41,721 bases of DNA from a virus: positions 1 through 41,721 of the IMG/VR virus record IMGVR_UViG_3300001533_000706; one strand, 5' to 3'. Shown piece by piece: positions 1 to 7,243 of the stretch. Under the pieces are notes generated by a model, which was given only the letters and a program-made list of their open reading frames with translations, was not told the DNA's origin and did not search any database. The position numbers and the translations under genes are program-made. How positions within the stretch are numbered: the first letter of the stretch is position 1; every line of letters begins with the position of its first letter.

Positions 1-112
1 CGACTAGCGGATCATCTTGCAGCGAAACACTAATGCCAGTTAGATCTTCACCGGGCACGTATTCCCTCATTTCAGCCAATCCCTTTCTTTTATACAACTT
101 CCATTTTGACAT
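1..112 (-). CDS. Conserved phage protein, N-terminal part (runs off the window)
   Basis: The first 37 codons of a gene continue past the left edge. The protein begins MSKWKLYKRKGLAEMREYVP and goes on with an acidic G-E-D-L-T-G-I-S-V-S motif. A basic start followed by A-E-M-R-x-Y-x-P-G-E-D-L is common in small phage proteins of unknown role, many of which later carry a line about fields or IDs being 'not permitted'; that rest is outside the window. An AAGGAG ribosome site lies 5 bases before the ATG. A possible promoter sits about 50-80 bases upstream. No function is claimed. Confidence 0.7.
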   Translation of the reverse strand, partial: MSKWKLYKRKGLAEMREYVPGEDLTGISVSLQDDPLV

Positions 113-166
113 TGTTTCTCCTTGTACTAACTAAACGCTAACTTAAAAGTTGCACTCTAATCGCGT

Positions 167-195
167 ACATTAGCAATTTTGCAAACAAAATGCAA
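167..195 (-). promoter_or_regulatory. Candidate promoter between two ACGCTAACT repeats
   Basis: On the minus strand a TTGCAT box (190-195) and a TAATGT box (167-172) are 17 bases apart, reading toward the gene that starts at 112. The 9-base direct repeat ACGCTAACT occurs at 202-210, just before the -35, and again at 135-143, just after the expected transcription start. This suggests a pair of operator sites around the promoter. Both boxes are imperfect, so this is a candidate only. I see no convincing gene in 113-302. Confidence 0.35.
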
Positions 196-302
196 ACTTA
201 CACGCTAACTAATGTTGCCGCTTAACTGCATTCTTTTCTGCGTTTACTTTTCTGTCCACCCCTCTTGAATCGCTCCTGCGTGGTTCCGATGCGCAGCCCC
301 GG

Positions 303-362
303 TTATGGCATGTAGCCTGGAGGCGCATATGGCATATAACCATCTGTGTAGTCCTGTGGCAT
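303..362 (-). CDS. Possible 19-residue Tyr/Pro-rich peptide
   Basis: A very short frame with a GGGGGTGA ribosome site 5 bases before ATG encodes MPQDYTDGYMPYAPPGYMP. It contains a repeated Y-M-P element. Small size makes the call weak; the good ribosome site and the biased composition are the only support. It may be a real micropeptide, or the remnant 5' end of a gene. Confidence 0.25.
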   Translation of the reverse strand: MPQDYTDGYMPYAPPGYMP

Positions 363-376
363 AGCAATCACCCCCT

Positions 377-598
377 TCACTCTTTGCTCTCGACGGGTGA
401 AATTCTGTATTTGGCTTGTAGTGCCCTTGCTACCAGCGCCCTTGTTGTAGCGACGTATCCATCAGCAGATCCACACTTCGCGCAATGGTATTTATCAAGG
501 CCGACGCAGAACGACGGCCCAACTCCTTGCACCGTTGGTGCATGAGCTGTGGAGTGGGAGAGCCTGACTGAGGATCGGGTGTAGGCTTGGTTGTCCAC
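377..598 (-). CDS. Hypothetical protein with one CxxC pair
   Basis: A 73-residue frame starts at GTG with GGAGGGGGAGA directly upstream. The C-terminal half contains H-C-A-K-C-G (one zinc-ribbon-like knuckle) followed by a helical, basic stretch. It overlaps a competing frame (430-639) for most of its length, and only one of the two is likely to be the main product. The ribosome site favours this frame; the start-stop coupling of the neighbour favours the other. No family recognised. Confidence 0.4.
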   Translation of the reverse strand: MDNQAYTRSSVRLSHSTAHAPTVQGVGPSFCVGLDKYHCAKCGSADGYVATTRALVARALQAKYRISPVESKE

Positions 599-639
599 TC
601 TCCCCCTCCATTAGTTTCCTCTTGCCGAAAAAGAATCAC
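430..639 (-). CDS. Hypothetical protein, alternative overlapping frame
   Basis: A 69-residue frame starts at a GTG that overlaps the TGA of the upstream gene (GTGA, 636-639), an arrangement seen at many real junctions in this genome. An AAGGG element lies about 10 bases before it. The product has a Pro/Thr/Ser-rich middle and a C-terminal helix with L-I-N-T-I-A-R-S-V-D-L-L. It overlaps 377-598 in another frame. Either this is a true overlapping pair or only one is translated. Confidence 0.35.
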   Translation of the reverse strand: MILFRQEETNGGGEWTTKPTPDPQSGSPTPQLMHQRCKELGRRSASALINTIARSVDLLMDTSLQQGRW

Positions 640-905
640 TCAGAAGTACCCTTCAACAATGTGCTACCCAACACAGGCTCAAAGGAACTGACTGTCTCGT
701 CTGGAATTACGGGAGGCGTTTTTACTTCATCGCCCCACACCCAAGGATCCCCTTCTTTAAGAGCCTTACCATACCCTCTCTCTTCCGCAACATTAACAAG
801 AAGATCACGCATGGCTAGCGGTTGGCCAAATCCTGGCTTGTCGAATTTCCAAGCTCCCATCTGTCTACACTTGTTGACAATTTGTCTACGACCATCACTT
901 CGCAC
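636..905 (-). CDS. Hypothetical protein, 89 residues
   Basis: The frame starts at GTG with AAAGG about 9 bases upstream. It overlaps the end of the preceding small gene (895-1062) by 11 bases. The N-terminal half is basic and contains C-R-Q-M-G-A-W-K-F-D-K-P-G-F-G; a central W-V-W-G-D-E is followed by a Pro/Thr-rich tail. No family is recognised. The tight packing with both neighbours supports translation. Confidence 0.5.
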   Translation of the reverse strand: MRSDGRRQIVNKCRQMGAWKFDKPGFGQPLAMRDLLVNVAEERGYGKALKEGDPWVWGDEVKTPPVIPDETVSSFEPVLGSTLLKGTSE

Positions 906-1062
906 TGTCGTTTGCCTTTAATATCTTGCCAGCCAACTCGCTTGCTAGTAGCTTGCGCACGGTTACGTCGCTCAAGTCTGGCCTGCGATTGGATCTTGAA
1001 GTCACCTTGTAAAACTCTTCGATGACCTCTCTTAACATGCTTAATCGGCTAGATCTATCCAT
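895..1062 (-). CDS. Small basic helical protein, 55 residues
   Basis: This short frame starts with ATG inside the last codons of the upstream gene (8-base overlap) and has AAAGGATGG just before it. The product is rich in Arg, Lys, Leu and Ser, begins MDRSSRLSMLREVIEEFYKV, and is probably all-helical. There is no recognised family. The overlaps at both ends and the codon composition support a real small gene in the leftward operon. Confidence 0.5.
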   Translation of the reverse strand: MDRSSRLSMLREVIEEFYKVTSRSNRRPDLSDVTVRKLLASELAGKILKANDSAK

Positions 1063-1315
1063 CGCCATCCTTTGGCCACTTATAGGTCTCTGAAACGTAA
1101 TAATCCTTGTTGATAAACACGTACAGGTGCGATGTTCCGTCAGGGTCTGGTGCAGCCCACTGGAACCCTACAATTTGACACCCAGCGGGTACTGCAACAT
1201 CCCCCACGTCGTCAGTGGACTCGATCTTAATAACTTCGCTTGCGTCAATTTCTGTCAGCGGGTCGGTGCAATCAAACACGTGCAACTCCCATTCTTGTGT
1301 CGGTGTGTTGCTCAT
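1055..1315 (-). CDS. Hypothetical acidic protein, 86 residues
   Basis: The ATG is preceded by TTTAAGGGAGGGGA, the stereotyped leader found before several genes here. The protein is acidic and probably beta-rich, with E-W-E-L-H-V-F-D near the N-terminus and a central F-Q-W-A-A-P-D-P-D-G. It contains two cysteines (in F-D-C-T-D and A-G-C-Q) and no signal peptide. It sits directly after a membrane-protein gene (10-base gap). No function can be given. Confidence 0.7.
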   Translation of the reverse strand: MSNTPTQEWELHVFDCTDPLTEIDASEVIKIESTDDVGDVAVPAGCQIVGFQWAAPDPDGTSHLYVFINKDYYVSETYKWPKDGDG

Positions 1316-1324
1316 TCCCCTCCC

Positions 1325-1681
1325 TTAAACAACCTTTAGTAACATAAGCATCCAGGCGATATACGTAGCAACTGCTAGCGCCGCTATAGCTTTACCAAAG
1401 ATGACATCGGTTTCCCCTTCGTACCCAAAACCCCACTGATAGGTAGTTATCTCGCCCTCAGCATCGTAAGACACATCACCCTGTACAGAGTACGCGCCTT
1501 GCTCGTAGTAATAGGTATCGTCCGTGTAATAAGAGCCATCATAGGTATATGTATCAACCGATTCGTCATAGGTGTATGTATCGTCAGTGTCGTCAGTGCT
1601 AAGGGTTAAGATGATGAACGCCGACATCGCGGCAATGATCAAGAAAAGAGCTATTACCCCGCACACCTTGACTGTTTTCAC
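1325..1681 (-). CDS. Membrane protein with an Asp/Thr/Tyr-rich external loop
   Basis: The 118-residue product has two membrane segments, about residues 6-28 and 95-115. Between them is a low-complexity acidic region made almost only of Asp, Thr, Tyr, Ser and Gly (for example DDTYTYDESVDTYTYD). With both segments spanning the membrane, this loop would lie on one side, most likely outside. The start is GTG with only a distant AAGGAAGG site, so the exact start is less certain. No family recognised. A surface-exposed host-modification protein is possible, given the surface-related genes upstream, but this is inference. Confidence 0.7.
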   Translation of the reverse strand: MKTVKVCGVIALFLIIAAMSAFIILTLSTDDTDDTYTYDESVDTYTYDGSYYTDDTYYYEQGAYSVQGDVSYDAEGEITTYQWGFGYEGETDVIFGKAIAALAVATYIAWMLMLLKVV

Positions 1682-1714
1682 TTACTCTGCATGCCTTCCT
1701 TTACGTTGTACGTC

Positions 1715-1843
1715 TTACGATCCCTGAACTCTGCCTGTTTGCCTTCGTTCCAGTTTTCTACTGGCCTTAAAAAGCTTCTCTGCTGGAATTACCGCGCCAT
1801 TCTCAAGGACTAAGTTACCGTCTTGGTCTTCTTCGTAATTCAA
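1715..1843 (-). CDS. Small charged protein with TTG start
   Basis: A 42-residue frame beginning at TTG has GGAGG five bases upstream. The product reads MNYEEDQDGNLVLENGAVIP and ends in a strongly basic tail. The sequence before the ribosome site forms a perfect 11-base inverted repeat (1855-1886), which could control access to it. Short length and the TTG start make this moderate at best. Confidence 0.4.
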   Translation of the reverse strand: MNYEEDQDGNLVLENGAVIPAEKLFKASRKLERRQTGRVQGS

Positions 1844-1854
1844 AAATACCTCCA

Positions 1855-1886
1855 AACCTTTAATAAGAATTTCGCTATTAAAGGTT
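1855..1886. repeat. Perfect inverted repeat, 11-base arms, 10-base loop
   Basis: The arms AACCTTTAATA (1855-1865) and TATTAAAGGTT (1876-1886) are exactly complementary around a 10-base loop. On the minus strand the repeat ends a few bases before the GGAGG site of the 42-residue gene. It could be a dyad operator or an mRNA hairpin. There is no T-run after it on the minus strand, so it does not look like a terminator. Confidence 0.6.
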
Positions 1887-1891
1887 GCTTA

Positions 1892-2044
1892 TTAGTACGG
1901 CAAAAACATACAAGAGACCGACGCTACGGAACTCGTTAAGCGGGTAAATAAGTGGGTAGAGACGGCGTCATATATCGTCATATAAAACCTTATGTCCGCA
2001 GCCGTGGCGGGTTTATGGCGGGTTTTGTCTTCGGCGTAATTCAT
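1892..2044 (-). CDS. Hypothetical protein, 50 residues
   Basis: The ATG has a near-ideal site (GGAGGAAGT directly before it) that lies inside the upstream membrane-peptide gene; the two frames overlap by 32 bases. The product begins MNYAEDKTRHKPATAADIRF, with a hydrophilic N-terminus and a Ser/Thr/Val-rich end. No membrane segment or known family. The nested arrangement recalls overlapping lysis accessory genes (Rz/Rz1), but this product has no lipobox, so I do not propose that role. Confidence 0.5.
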   Translation of the reverse strand: MNYAEDKTRHKPATAADIRFYMTIYDAVSTHLFTRLTSSVASVSCMFLPY

Positions 2045-2153
2045 ACTTCCTCCACAACCAACACAGCAGCTTAGACAGCAGAAGGCCCAGGGCTATCCCT
2101 ATAAGCCCACACACGGCTATTAGGGACAGCCCCATAACTAGCGACCAGATCAT
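2013..2153 (-). CDS. Small single-pass membrane protein, 46 residues
   Basis: The start codon shares its A with the stop of the upstream lipoprotein gene (TGATG at 2151-2155), implying translational coupling. The product starts MIWSLVMGLSLIAVCGLIGI, one long hydrophobic segment, and ends with a basic tail containing W-R-K-Y-E-L-R-R-R. It is likely an inner-membrane peptide with its C-terminus in the cytoplasm. Its job is unknown; the coupling suggests it works with the lipoprotein and metallopeptidase-like proteins encoded just before it. Confidence 0.6.
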   Translation of the reverse strand: MIWSLVMGLSLIAVCGLIGIALGLLLSKLLCWLWRKYELRRRQNPP

Positions 2154-3619
2154 CAATATCCACCTATCCCCTCAGCATATGAAGGTGTGGCGCTTCCGTT
2201 AGGGTTCGCAACACCAACGATCTTGTATTGCAAGATGCCGGTGTCGTCCTCATCGGATAGCTGTACCCATTCGTCGCCATCGAGGTAGATAATCGCCCTG
2301 AGCGCCCCACATACAGAGTCAAGTACCAACTCTTCCGGGGCCTCGCCTTTACGCTGCAATCGCACGTTGCGCAGTAGTGTGACACAACTCTCTAGGTCGC
2401 CCGCGTATGCTTCACTCGGATCGTAGTATTCCCAAACACTACCATCGCTCCAGCGTTTCGCTAGGTATGCTAGTGTGTGGAACGGGTAGCCAGCAGGTTT
2501 ATCTTCAAAGCCCTTTCGTGCCAGCCAATCCACTAGGTACTCGTCTTTGTACTCGTATGGAACCGTCCAGCCGTCAGCGTTATAATCCCCGCGCCACTTG
2601 TCTATTTCCCCAGTGCGCACAATATGCAGGGATAGCTCTGTATCTTCCCATTGTCTGTCACGCGCAGCCTCTGCTTGGCGTGATTCGGACAAACTGGCAA
2701 ACAGATCTGCCTTAGACTCATAAAGCGCACCCCCTGTCCGCGAGTAGCAAACATCGACCTCGTCAACTACCCCAAAGCCAGCCTCGCCTTCGCTGTCATA
2801 GTCAATGACCATAACTTCAAGCGCTTTGCCGCTTAGTCTCTTCATCGCCCGCAGGCACGGCTTCTCTTCTGGAATAATATCCAATCCGTTAATCTCTACG
2901 CGGTAAACCTCTGTGTAATCGGCTTTTAGCTCACTCGGCTGTTTATCATTAAGGATTGCGTAAGAGATGATTAGATAACCCTGTAGCTTACTGCGCCAAA
3001 TGAATGCATTAGTATCATCTGGTGCAGCCGGATCGCGGTCTTTGTAGCCAAGCGGGGTGTATACATATGACACAAACCGCTCGACCTCTTTTAGTGTTCC
3101 CGCTTCCCGTGCGTTAGTGATATACTCAGCCTCGTAGCTAACATCCACGTTCGCAGGCCATAGATACTTAATGCTATACGCTTTTTCTTCTTCGGTAACC
3201 GTGTATCCCAGCATTTCGCGGAATGACAGGTAAGTCTTTACCTGTCCTAGCTGAGATTGTATGTATAACCAGCGTTGCTCTTCCCTCTCAAACGCCTCAC
3301 GCTCTGAGGGGATAGCAGCCAGTAACTTGCGCCACGATGGGTTCGAAGTAGAAAGTATTTGATCAAGATCGCCTAAAACATTACCGGCCATCACCCAAGC
3401 ATCTTCTACCGTGACCTTGGTATAATCAATGACATACCCCTCATCGGTCTCTTCCATAAAGCTGTTCTTCAAGAAAAGATCCCAAGCAGCTTCAATTTGG
3501 CGCGATGTCCATTTCTGGGTGCGTCCTTTATCGACAAAGATGTCATAGCCGCTTTGCACACAACCAAACAATCCGGCAAGCAATGCCAGAAGTAAGACAA
3601 GTATGGTAATCCTTCTCAT
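2153..3619 (-). CDS. Large predicted lipoprotein, unknown function
   Basis: A 488-residue protein starts with a type II signal peptide: Met-Arg-Arg, a Leu-rich core, then the lipobox L-F-G-C with the modified Cys near residue 20. The mature part is mixed alpha/beta, acidic and rich in Tyr and Trp, without repeats or catalytic motifs that I recognise. The ATG overlaps the stop of the HExxH gene upstream by four bases (ATGA), so the two are almost certainly co-translated. GGGGGTGG precedes the start. A membrane-anchored surface partner of the secreted peptidase-like protein is a reasonable inference. Such long lipoproteins are unusual phage cargo and suggest host-envelope modification. Confidence 0.75.
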   Translation of the reverse strand: MRRITILVLLLALLAGLFGCVQSGYDIFVDKGRTQKWTSRQIEAAWDLFLKNSFMEETDEGYVIDYTKVTVEDAWVMAGNVLGDLDQILSTSNPSWRKLLAAIPSEREAFEREEQRWLYIQSQLGQVKTYLSFREMLGYTVTEEEKAYSIKYLWPANVDVSYEAEYITNAREAGTLKEVERFVSYVYTPLGYKDRDPAAPDDTNAFIWRSKLQGYLIISYAILNDKQPSELKADYTEVYRVEINGLDIIPEEKPCLRAMKRLSGKALEVMVIDYDSEGEAGFGVVDEVDVCYSRTGGALYESKADLFASLSESRQAEAARDRQWEDTELSLHIVRTGEIDKWRGDYNADGWTVPYEYKDEYLVDWLARKGFEDKPAGYPFHTLAYLAKRWSDGSVWEYYDPSEAYAGDLESCVTLLRNVRLQRKGEAPEELVLDSVCGALRAIIYLDGDEWVQLSDEDDTGILQYKIVGVANPNGSATPSYAEGIGGY

Positions 3620-5253
3620 CGCAGACCACCCCCTAAAAGCAGGTCAGTTACTGCGTCCATGCCACCGCCTTCGTAGGCTTCAATGATTGCTTCCTGTAGA
3701 TCGAACGGTAAGCCGCTCCATACAGAAAGCGCGTTAATGGAATCGAATTCTAGAAGTTCTTCGTAACGGTTGTCCGGTTCTTTTTTAAGCTCTTTGAGAA
3801 CGCTCTCGCCAACCTTGTTGATTGCCGCTTGGTTGGCTACTTGCCAGCGCTTAGTCTCTTCTGCTGCCTCTACGGGACTCATACCGGCATCACCTAAGCA
3901 AGTCGGCTCGTAGAGCTGGGCATAGATAAGGTCAACGGCTAGCGAGCTATCCCTGAACACATCGCCAAGGGAAATGTAAAACAGCGGATCAGAGTAAAAC
4001 TCACGATAGATCTCACGGCTAGCCACCTTCATCTCACCCGAAATACGGTGAACCATATCGGCCACTTTGTAGTACTGGTCGGCGTCAATCTCTAACACGC
4101 CGCCTATATCAGTCTTCTTGATCGAGTCAAGCGCAGCGGCTGCATCAAATCCCCAATAGCGTAGCGCTATCTTCCTTATCCTGGTTAAATAGGAATGAGA
4201 CAAGAATGATATTTCATCCACTTCTACGCAGTTTGTATACATCTCGTTCCATAGTTCACAGTCATACCACCAGGCAAGCGGGAAGCTCTGGAACGAGTGC
4301 ATTATCTCATGCCTGGTTACTTGAGGAACGCCCAAGATCCAGTCGTAGCCCAACGCCTCTTCGCACAACCCCATTCTGCGCTCAGGCTTAGTCCCGTCTT
4401 TAAGCGGCATTGCCGATCCTGACGTCAACCAGCCCCAAGACTGTATTGGGCCATAGTAAAGTTTCTCTGGCATTAGCTCGTCATATCCCCACCAAGGAAG
4501 TCCAAGGACATCGGCAAGGGTAAACTGCTCATCCCCCCAGGGAACTGGCTCAAACAACGATGAAACGTCCAGCGACTCTTGTGCTACGCCAACGAGGTGT
4601 TCTTGTAACACCCTTAGCCCTTCGGTCTCGCCATCCCCGTACCATAGCCAGTCTAACGCCCTTATAAAGCTGTCTTTAAGAAAGACGTCAATCTTGTTAA
4701 ACTCTTCCCAGGATAGCTCAACCCGCTTTTGCTTGTATTCGTCCGCAGAGATATAGCCAGATACCCACCCCGCATACACCTTTGGGAAGGCCGGTGATTC
4801 CTCGGCTAAGTACACCCTACCACTGGCGTAGTCAATGACCGCTTCGCCGTCGTGGATAGAGTATTCGGTGTAAATCACAGTTACGTGCTTTCCTTCTTGT
4901 GGGGGGACACCCTCTGATACCGCACGCGGCATTATCCACTCACGGACTACAGACCCCTCACCCCATAGGACAACTCTGGAAGCGCCGCCCTCGTGTCTTG
5001 ACTCGGTCGTGTCTAGCCACTCATAAAGCTCTTTCACTCTTTCCAAGGGATCGTCTTCTGCGTTGAACTGATTGAAGTCCCGCAAGAAAAATGGTAGCTC
5101 ATCACGGGTCATATCATGCCCAACAAACTCATCGTAGTAGCTTTGCTCAACCCCAGTTGCGAGTGCGTCTGGAACTTCCTTTTGAGAAACCCCGAATAGA
5201 ACAACGGCTCCGACTAGGGCAAAGATAACCAGACTTGCAATTTTGGTCTTCAT
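3616..5253 (-). CDS. Secreted or anchored HExxH protein, putative zinc metallopeptidase
   Basis: This 545-residue protein has an N-terminal hydrophobic segment (about residues 5-22) that fits a signal peptide or membrane anchor. Residues 315-319 are H-E-I-M-H within T-R-H-E-I-M-H-S-F-Q, the classical zinc-binding and catalytic motif of metallopeptidases. Acidic residues 14-32 positions later (E333, E337, E344, E347) could supply the third ligand of a gluzincin. The rest is Trp/Tyr-rich and matches no family I know. It is followed by a coupled lipoprotein gene and preceded by an envelope-sugar gene cluster. A role in trimming host surface proteins, for exclusion or host fitness, is plausible. 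The activity is inferred only from the motif, and a non-catalytic relative is possible. Confidence 0.65.
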   Translation of the reverse strand: MKTKIASLVIFALVGAVVLFGVSQKEVPDALATGVEQSYYDEFVGHDMTRDELPFFLRDFNQFNAEDDPLERVKELYEWLDTTESRHEGGASRVVLWGEGSVVREWIMPRAVSEGVPPQEGKHVTVIYTEYSIHDGEAVIDYASGRVYLAEESPAFPKVYAGWVSGYISADEYKQKRVELSWEEFNKIDVFLKDSFIRALDWLWYGDGETEGLRVLQEHLVGVAQESLDVSSLFEPVPWGDEQFTLADVLGLPWWGYDELMPEKLYYGPIQSWGWLTSGSAMPLKDGTKPERRMGLCEEALGYDWILGVPQVTRHEIMHSFQSFPLAWWYDCELWNEMYTNCVEVDEISFLSHSYLTRIRKIALRYWGFDAAAALDSIKKTDIGGVLEIDADQYYKVADMVHRISGEMKVASREIYREFYSDPLFYISLGDVFRDSSLAVDLIYAQLYEPTCLGDAGMSPVEAAEETKRWQVANQAAINKVGESVLKELKKEPDNRYEELLEFDSINALSVWSGLPFDLQEAIIEAYEGGGMDAVTDLLLGGGLR

Positions 5254-5301
5254 CTTATCGCCCCTTTTCGTCTGTGTACTAAATCCAACAATCCGGGGCC
5301 T

Positions 5302-6372
5302 TTAAGGCACTCGTCTAAGGGCTTCAACTATCCTTCGCGCTGCTCCACCGTCACCGTATGGGTTGCCGTGTTTCGACATACTTTCGTATACAGCTTCATA
5401 CTTCAACACGCTCACGGCTTCTTGTACAATGTCTTCTGGGTCAGTTCCTACAAGCCGCGCCATGCCTGCCTTTAGTCCCTCTACCCGCTCTGTCTTATCG
5501 CGCAAGACCAATGTGGGTATATCAAGCGCCGCAGCGTCCTCTTGTATACCGCCTGAATCAGTTAGAATTAGCTCTGCCTTACTCATTAGGTGTGCAAAAG
5601 AGATATAATCAACAGGGTCAATAAGATGTATCCCCATCATCCCTTCTAGCTTGCTATAAACCTTCTGTTTCACCCTTGGGTTTGGGTGTACCGGCCAAAC
5701 AATATCATGCTCTATCCATCTGCTTAGCTTTTCTAATCCTCGGCAGATCCTGTCCAAGCCATCGTCAAAGTTTTCGCGCCTATGTGCTGTAACTAAGACA
5801 AACTTCTTGTATGGATACGTCTTGGCTGGCATTTGCGTTAGGGCATAATACAGCGCATCTATCTCCGTATTGCCTGTGACCCTAATAGCGCCTTTTACGT
5901 TCTCCTCTTCTAGGTTTGCCTTAGCTTGGTCTGTTGGGGCGCACAGTAAAGTAGCGATGTGATCAATCATCACTCTATTGCCTTCTTCAGGATAGGGTGC
6001 GGTTAAGTCATGTGTTCTTAACCCCGCTTCAACGTGTATTACTGGCGTTTGCGTCAAATACCCCGCCAAAGCTCCGGCAAAAGCAGATTGTGCATCACCC
6101 TGTACAATGACACCATCATAGGCCCCTAAAAGGATGTCTTGTAAGCCCTCTAACGCTCTATGAGTAACCGATAGAGGGGTTTGCGTATCGGTCATCACAT
6201 CTAGGTCAAAGTCCACCTTACCTAGAGCCAAAGTGCCCTGCAGTAAATCCCTGTGTTGGCCAGTGCAAACAAGAACGGGTTCTATGTCATCTGTCTTGCG
6301 CATTTCCTTTACTACGGGCGCAAGTTTTATGGCTTCCGGCCTCGTTCCGTATACAACTAAATACTTACTCAT
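5302..6372 (-). CDS. wecB: UDP-N-acetylglucosamine 2-epimerase (non-hydrolysing)
   Basis: The 356-residue protein interconverts UDP-GlcNAc and UDP-ManNAc in the cytoplasm, a step toward ManNAc-containing surface polymers. Family signatures are clear: G-T-R-P-E-A-I-K-L-A-P-V at residues 9-20, H-V-E-A-G-L-R-T, Y-P-E-E-G-N-R, and T-D-S-G-G-I-Q-E-D near the UDP site. Length fits the family (about 360-380). I place the start at the ATG overlapping the stop of the upstream glycosyltransferase (6365-6372) because the conserved domain begins there; an in-frame ATG seven codons earlier has no better site. It is last in a row of sulfotransferase, two glycosyltransferases and epimerase, so it likely feeds sugar to that pathway. 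WecB is rare in phages, which points to host-derived cargo. Confidence 0.9.
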   Translation of the reverse strand: MSKYLVVYGTRPEAIKLAPVVKEMRKTDDIEPVLVCTGQHRDLLQGTLALGKVDFDLDVMTDTQTPLSVTHRALEGLQDILLGAYDGVIVQGDAQSAFAGALAGYLTQTPVIHVEAGLRTHDLTAPYPEEGNRVMIDHIATLLCAPTDQAKANLEEENVKGAIRVTGNTEIDALYYALTQMPAKTYPYKKFVLVTAHRRENFDDGLDRICRGLEKLSRWIEHDIVWPVHPNPRVKQKVYSKLEGMMGIHLIDPVDYISFAHLMSKAELILTDSGGIQEDAAALDIPTLVLRDKTERVEGLKAGMARLVGTDPEDIVQEAVSVLKYEAVYESMSKHGNPYGDGGAARRIVEALRRVP

Positions 6373-7243
6373 ACCAATCAATCCAAGGAACATGCTTCAA
6401 CGATTCATCGCCTTCTCTAAACCGCTTCTCTACCCACCATATACGGTCTCGATCTACAATCCCGTGCATCATTGCCTTTACTTCGGGAAATTTTTCAAAC
6501 TTTCGCCAGCGCCCTTCTGCCCAATTTCTCTGATATATCTTCCGATACTGTTCGGATTCGATTATTCCCCTTTGTGGTCGTTCATCAACCGATATGTGTT
6601 GTGCGGGAAAGGCAGGCGTAAATGCAACGCTTCGAGGAAAAGCATGGTAAAGCCGCCAGAAGAACGGCACATGTTCTGACATCTTTAAGTGAGTATCCCA
6701 CCTCACTTGCTCAAAGATTTCTCGCTTTGCAACAAAGAAATTCAGCACACAATCACAATCTATCCAGGGAATGCCGTCTGTTTCTTTCCAGGATTCCCCT
6801 GGCTCAGGGGCTTCCACCTTGTATAATATGCCGCTTTCGCCAAGGTATAAACGTAGATGCCAGCGCCGCTCTGCTTTATTAGGAAGCGCGCCTCCAACAA
6901 GCTTTACTTCATCGTTTTTGCTTAGGATGTTAATGGGTATAGAAATGTCTGTATCCGGGCCGACAAAGATATCGTCATCTGTAAGGAACACATACTCTTC
7001 ATCTTGCAGGGCATCTATTCCGGCATTTCTTCCAGCCGACAAACCAGAATCAAAGGGCAACCGGATAACCGAATGTCCTCTATCTATCAGATCATCGTAG
7101 AATGCTGTTTGCGTATCACTGATGTCGCCAGAATCATCTACCACATACAGCCTGAACGGTGCATGAATATACTGAAAGATGTTTTTTACACACTTTCGGA
7201 TAACCTTTTCTCTTAGAAACGTCTTAATCACTATAGCCAGCAT
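6365..7243 (-). CDS. Glycosyltransferase, family 2 (GT-A fold)
   Basis: The 292-residue protein has the N-terminal GT-A layout: hydrophobic strand A-I-V-I-K-T-F-L, the V-V-D-D-S-G-D loop at about residues 34-40, G-L-S-A-G-R-N-A-G at 67-75, and the metal-binding acidic motif L-T-D-D-D at 87-91. The G-L-S-x-G-R-N pattern resembles GalNAc/galactosyl-type transferases, but the donor cannot be read from sequence. It overlaps the previous glycosyltransferase by 13 bases and the epimerase by 8, forming one translational unit. There is no membrane segment, so it acts in the cytoplasm on a carrier lipid, a teichoic or capsule precursor, or a virion protein. Confidence 0.85.
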   Translation of the reverse strand: MLAIVIKTFLREKVIRKCVKNIFQYIHAPFRLYVVDDSGDISDTQTAFYDDLIDRGHSVIRLPFDSGLSAGRNAGIDALQDEEYVFLTDDDIFVGPDTDISIPINILSKNDEVKLVGGALPNKAERRWHLRLYLGESGILYKVEAPEPGESWKETDGIPWIDCDCVLNFFVAKREIFEQVRWDTHLKMSEHVPFFWRLYHAFPRSVAFTPAFPAQHISVDERPQRGIIESEQYRKIYQRNWAEGRWRKFEKFPEVKAMMHGIVDRDRIWWVEKRFREGDESLKHVPWIDWYE

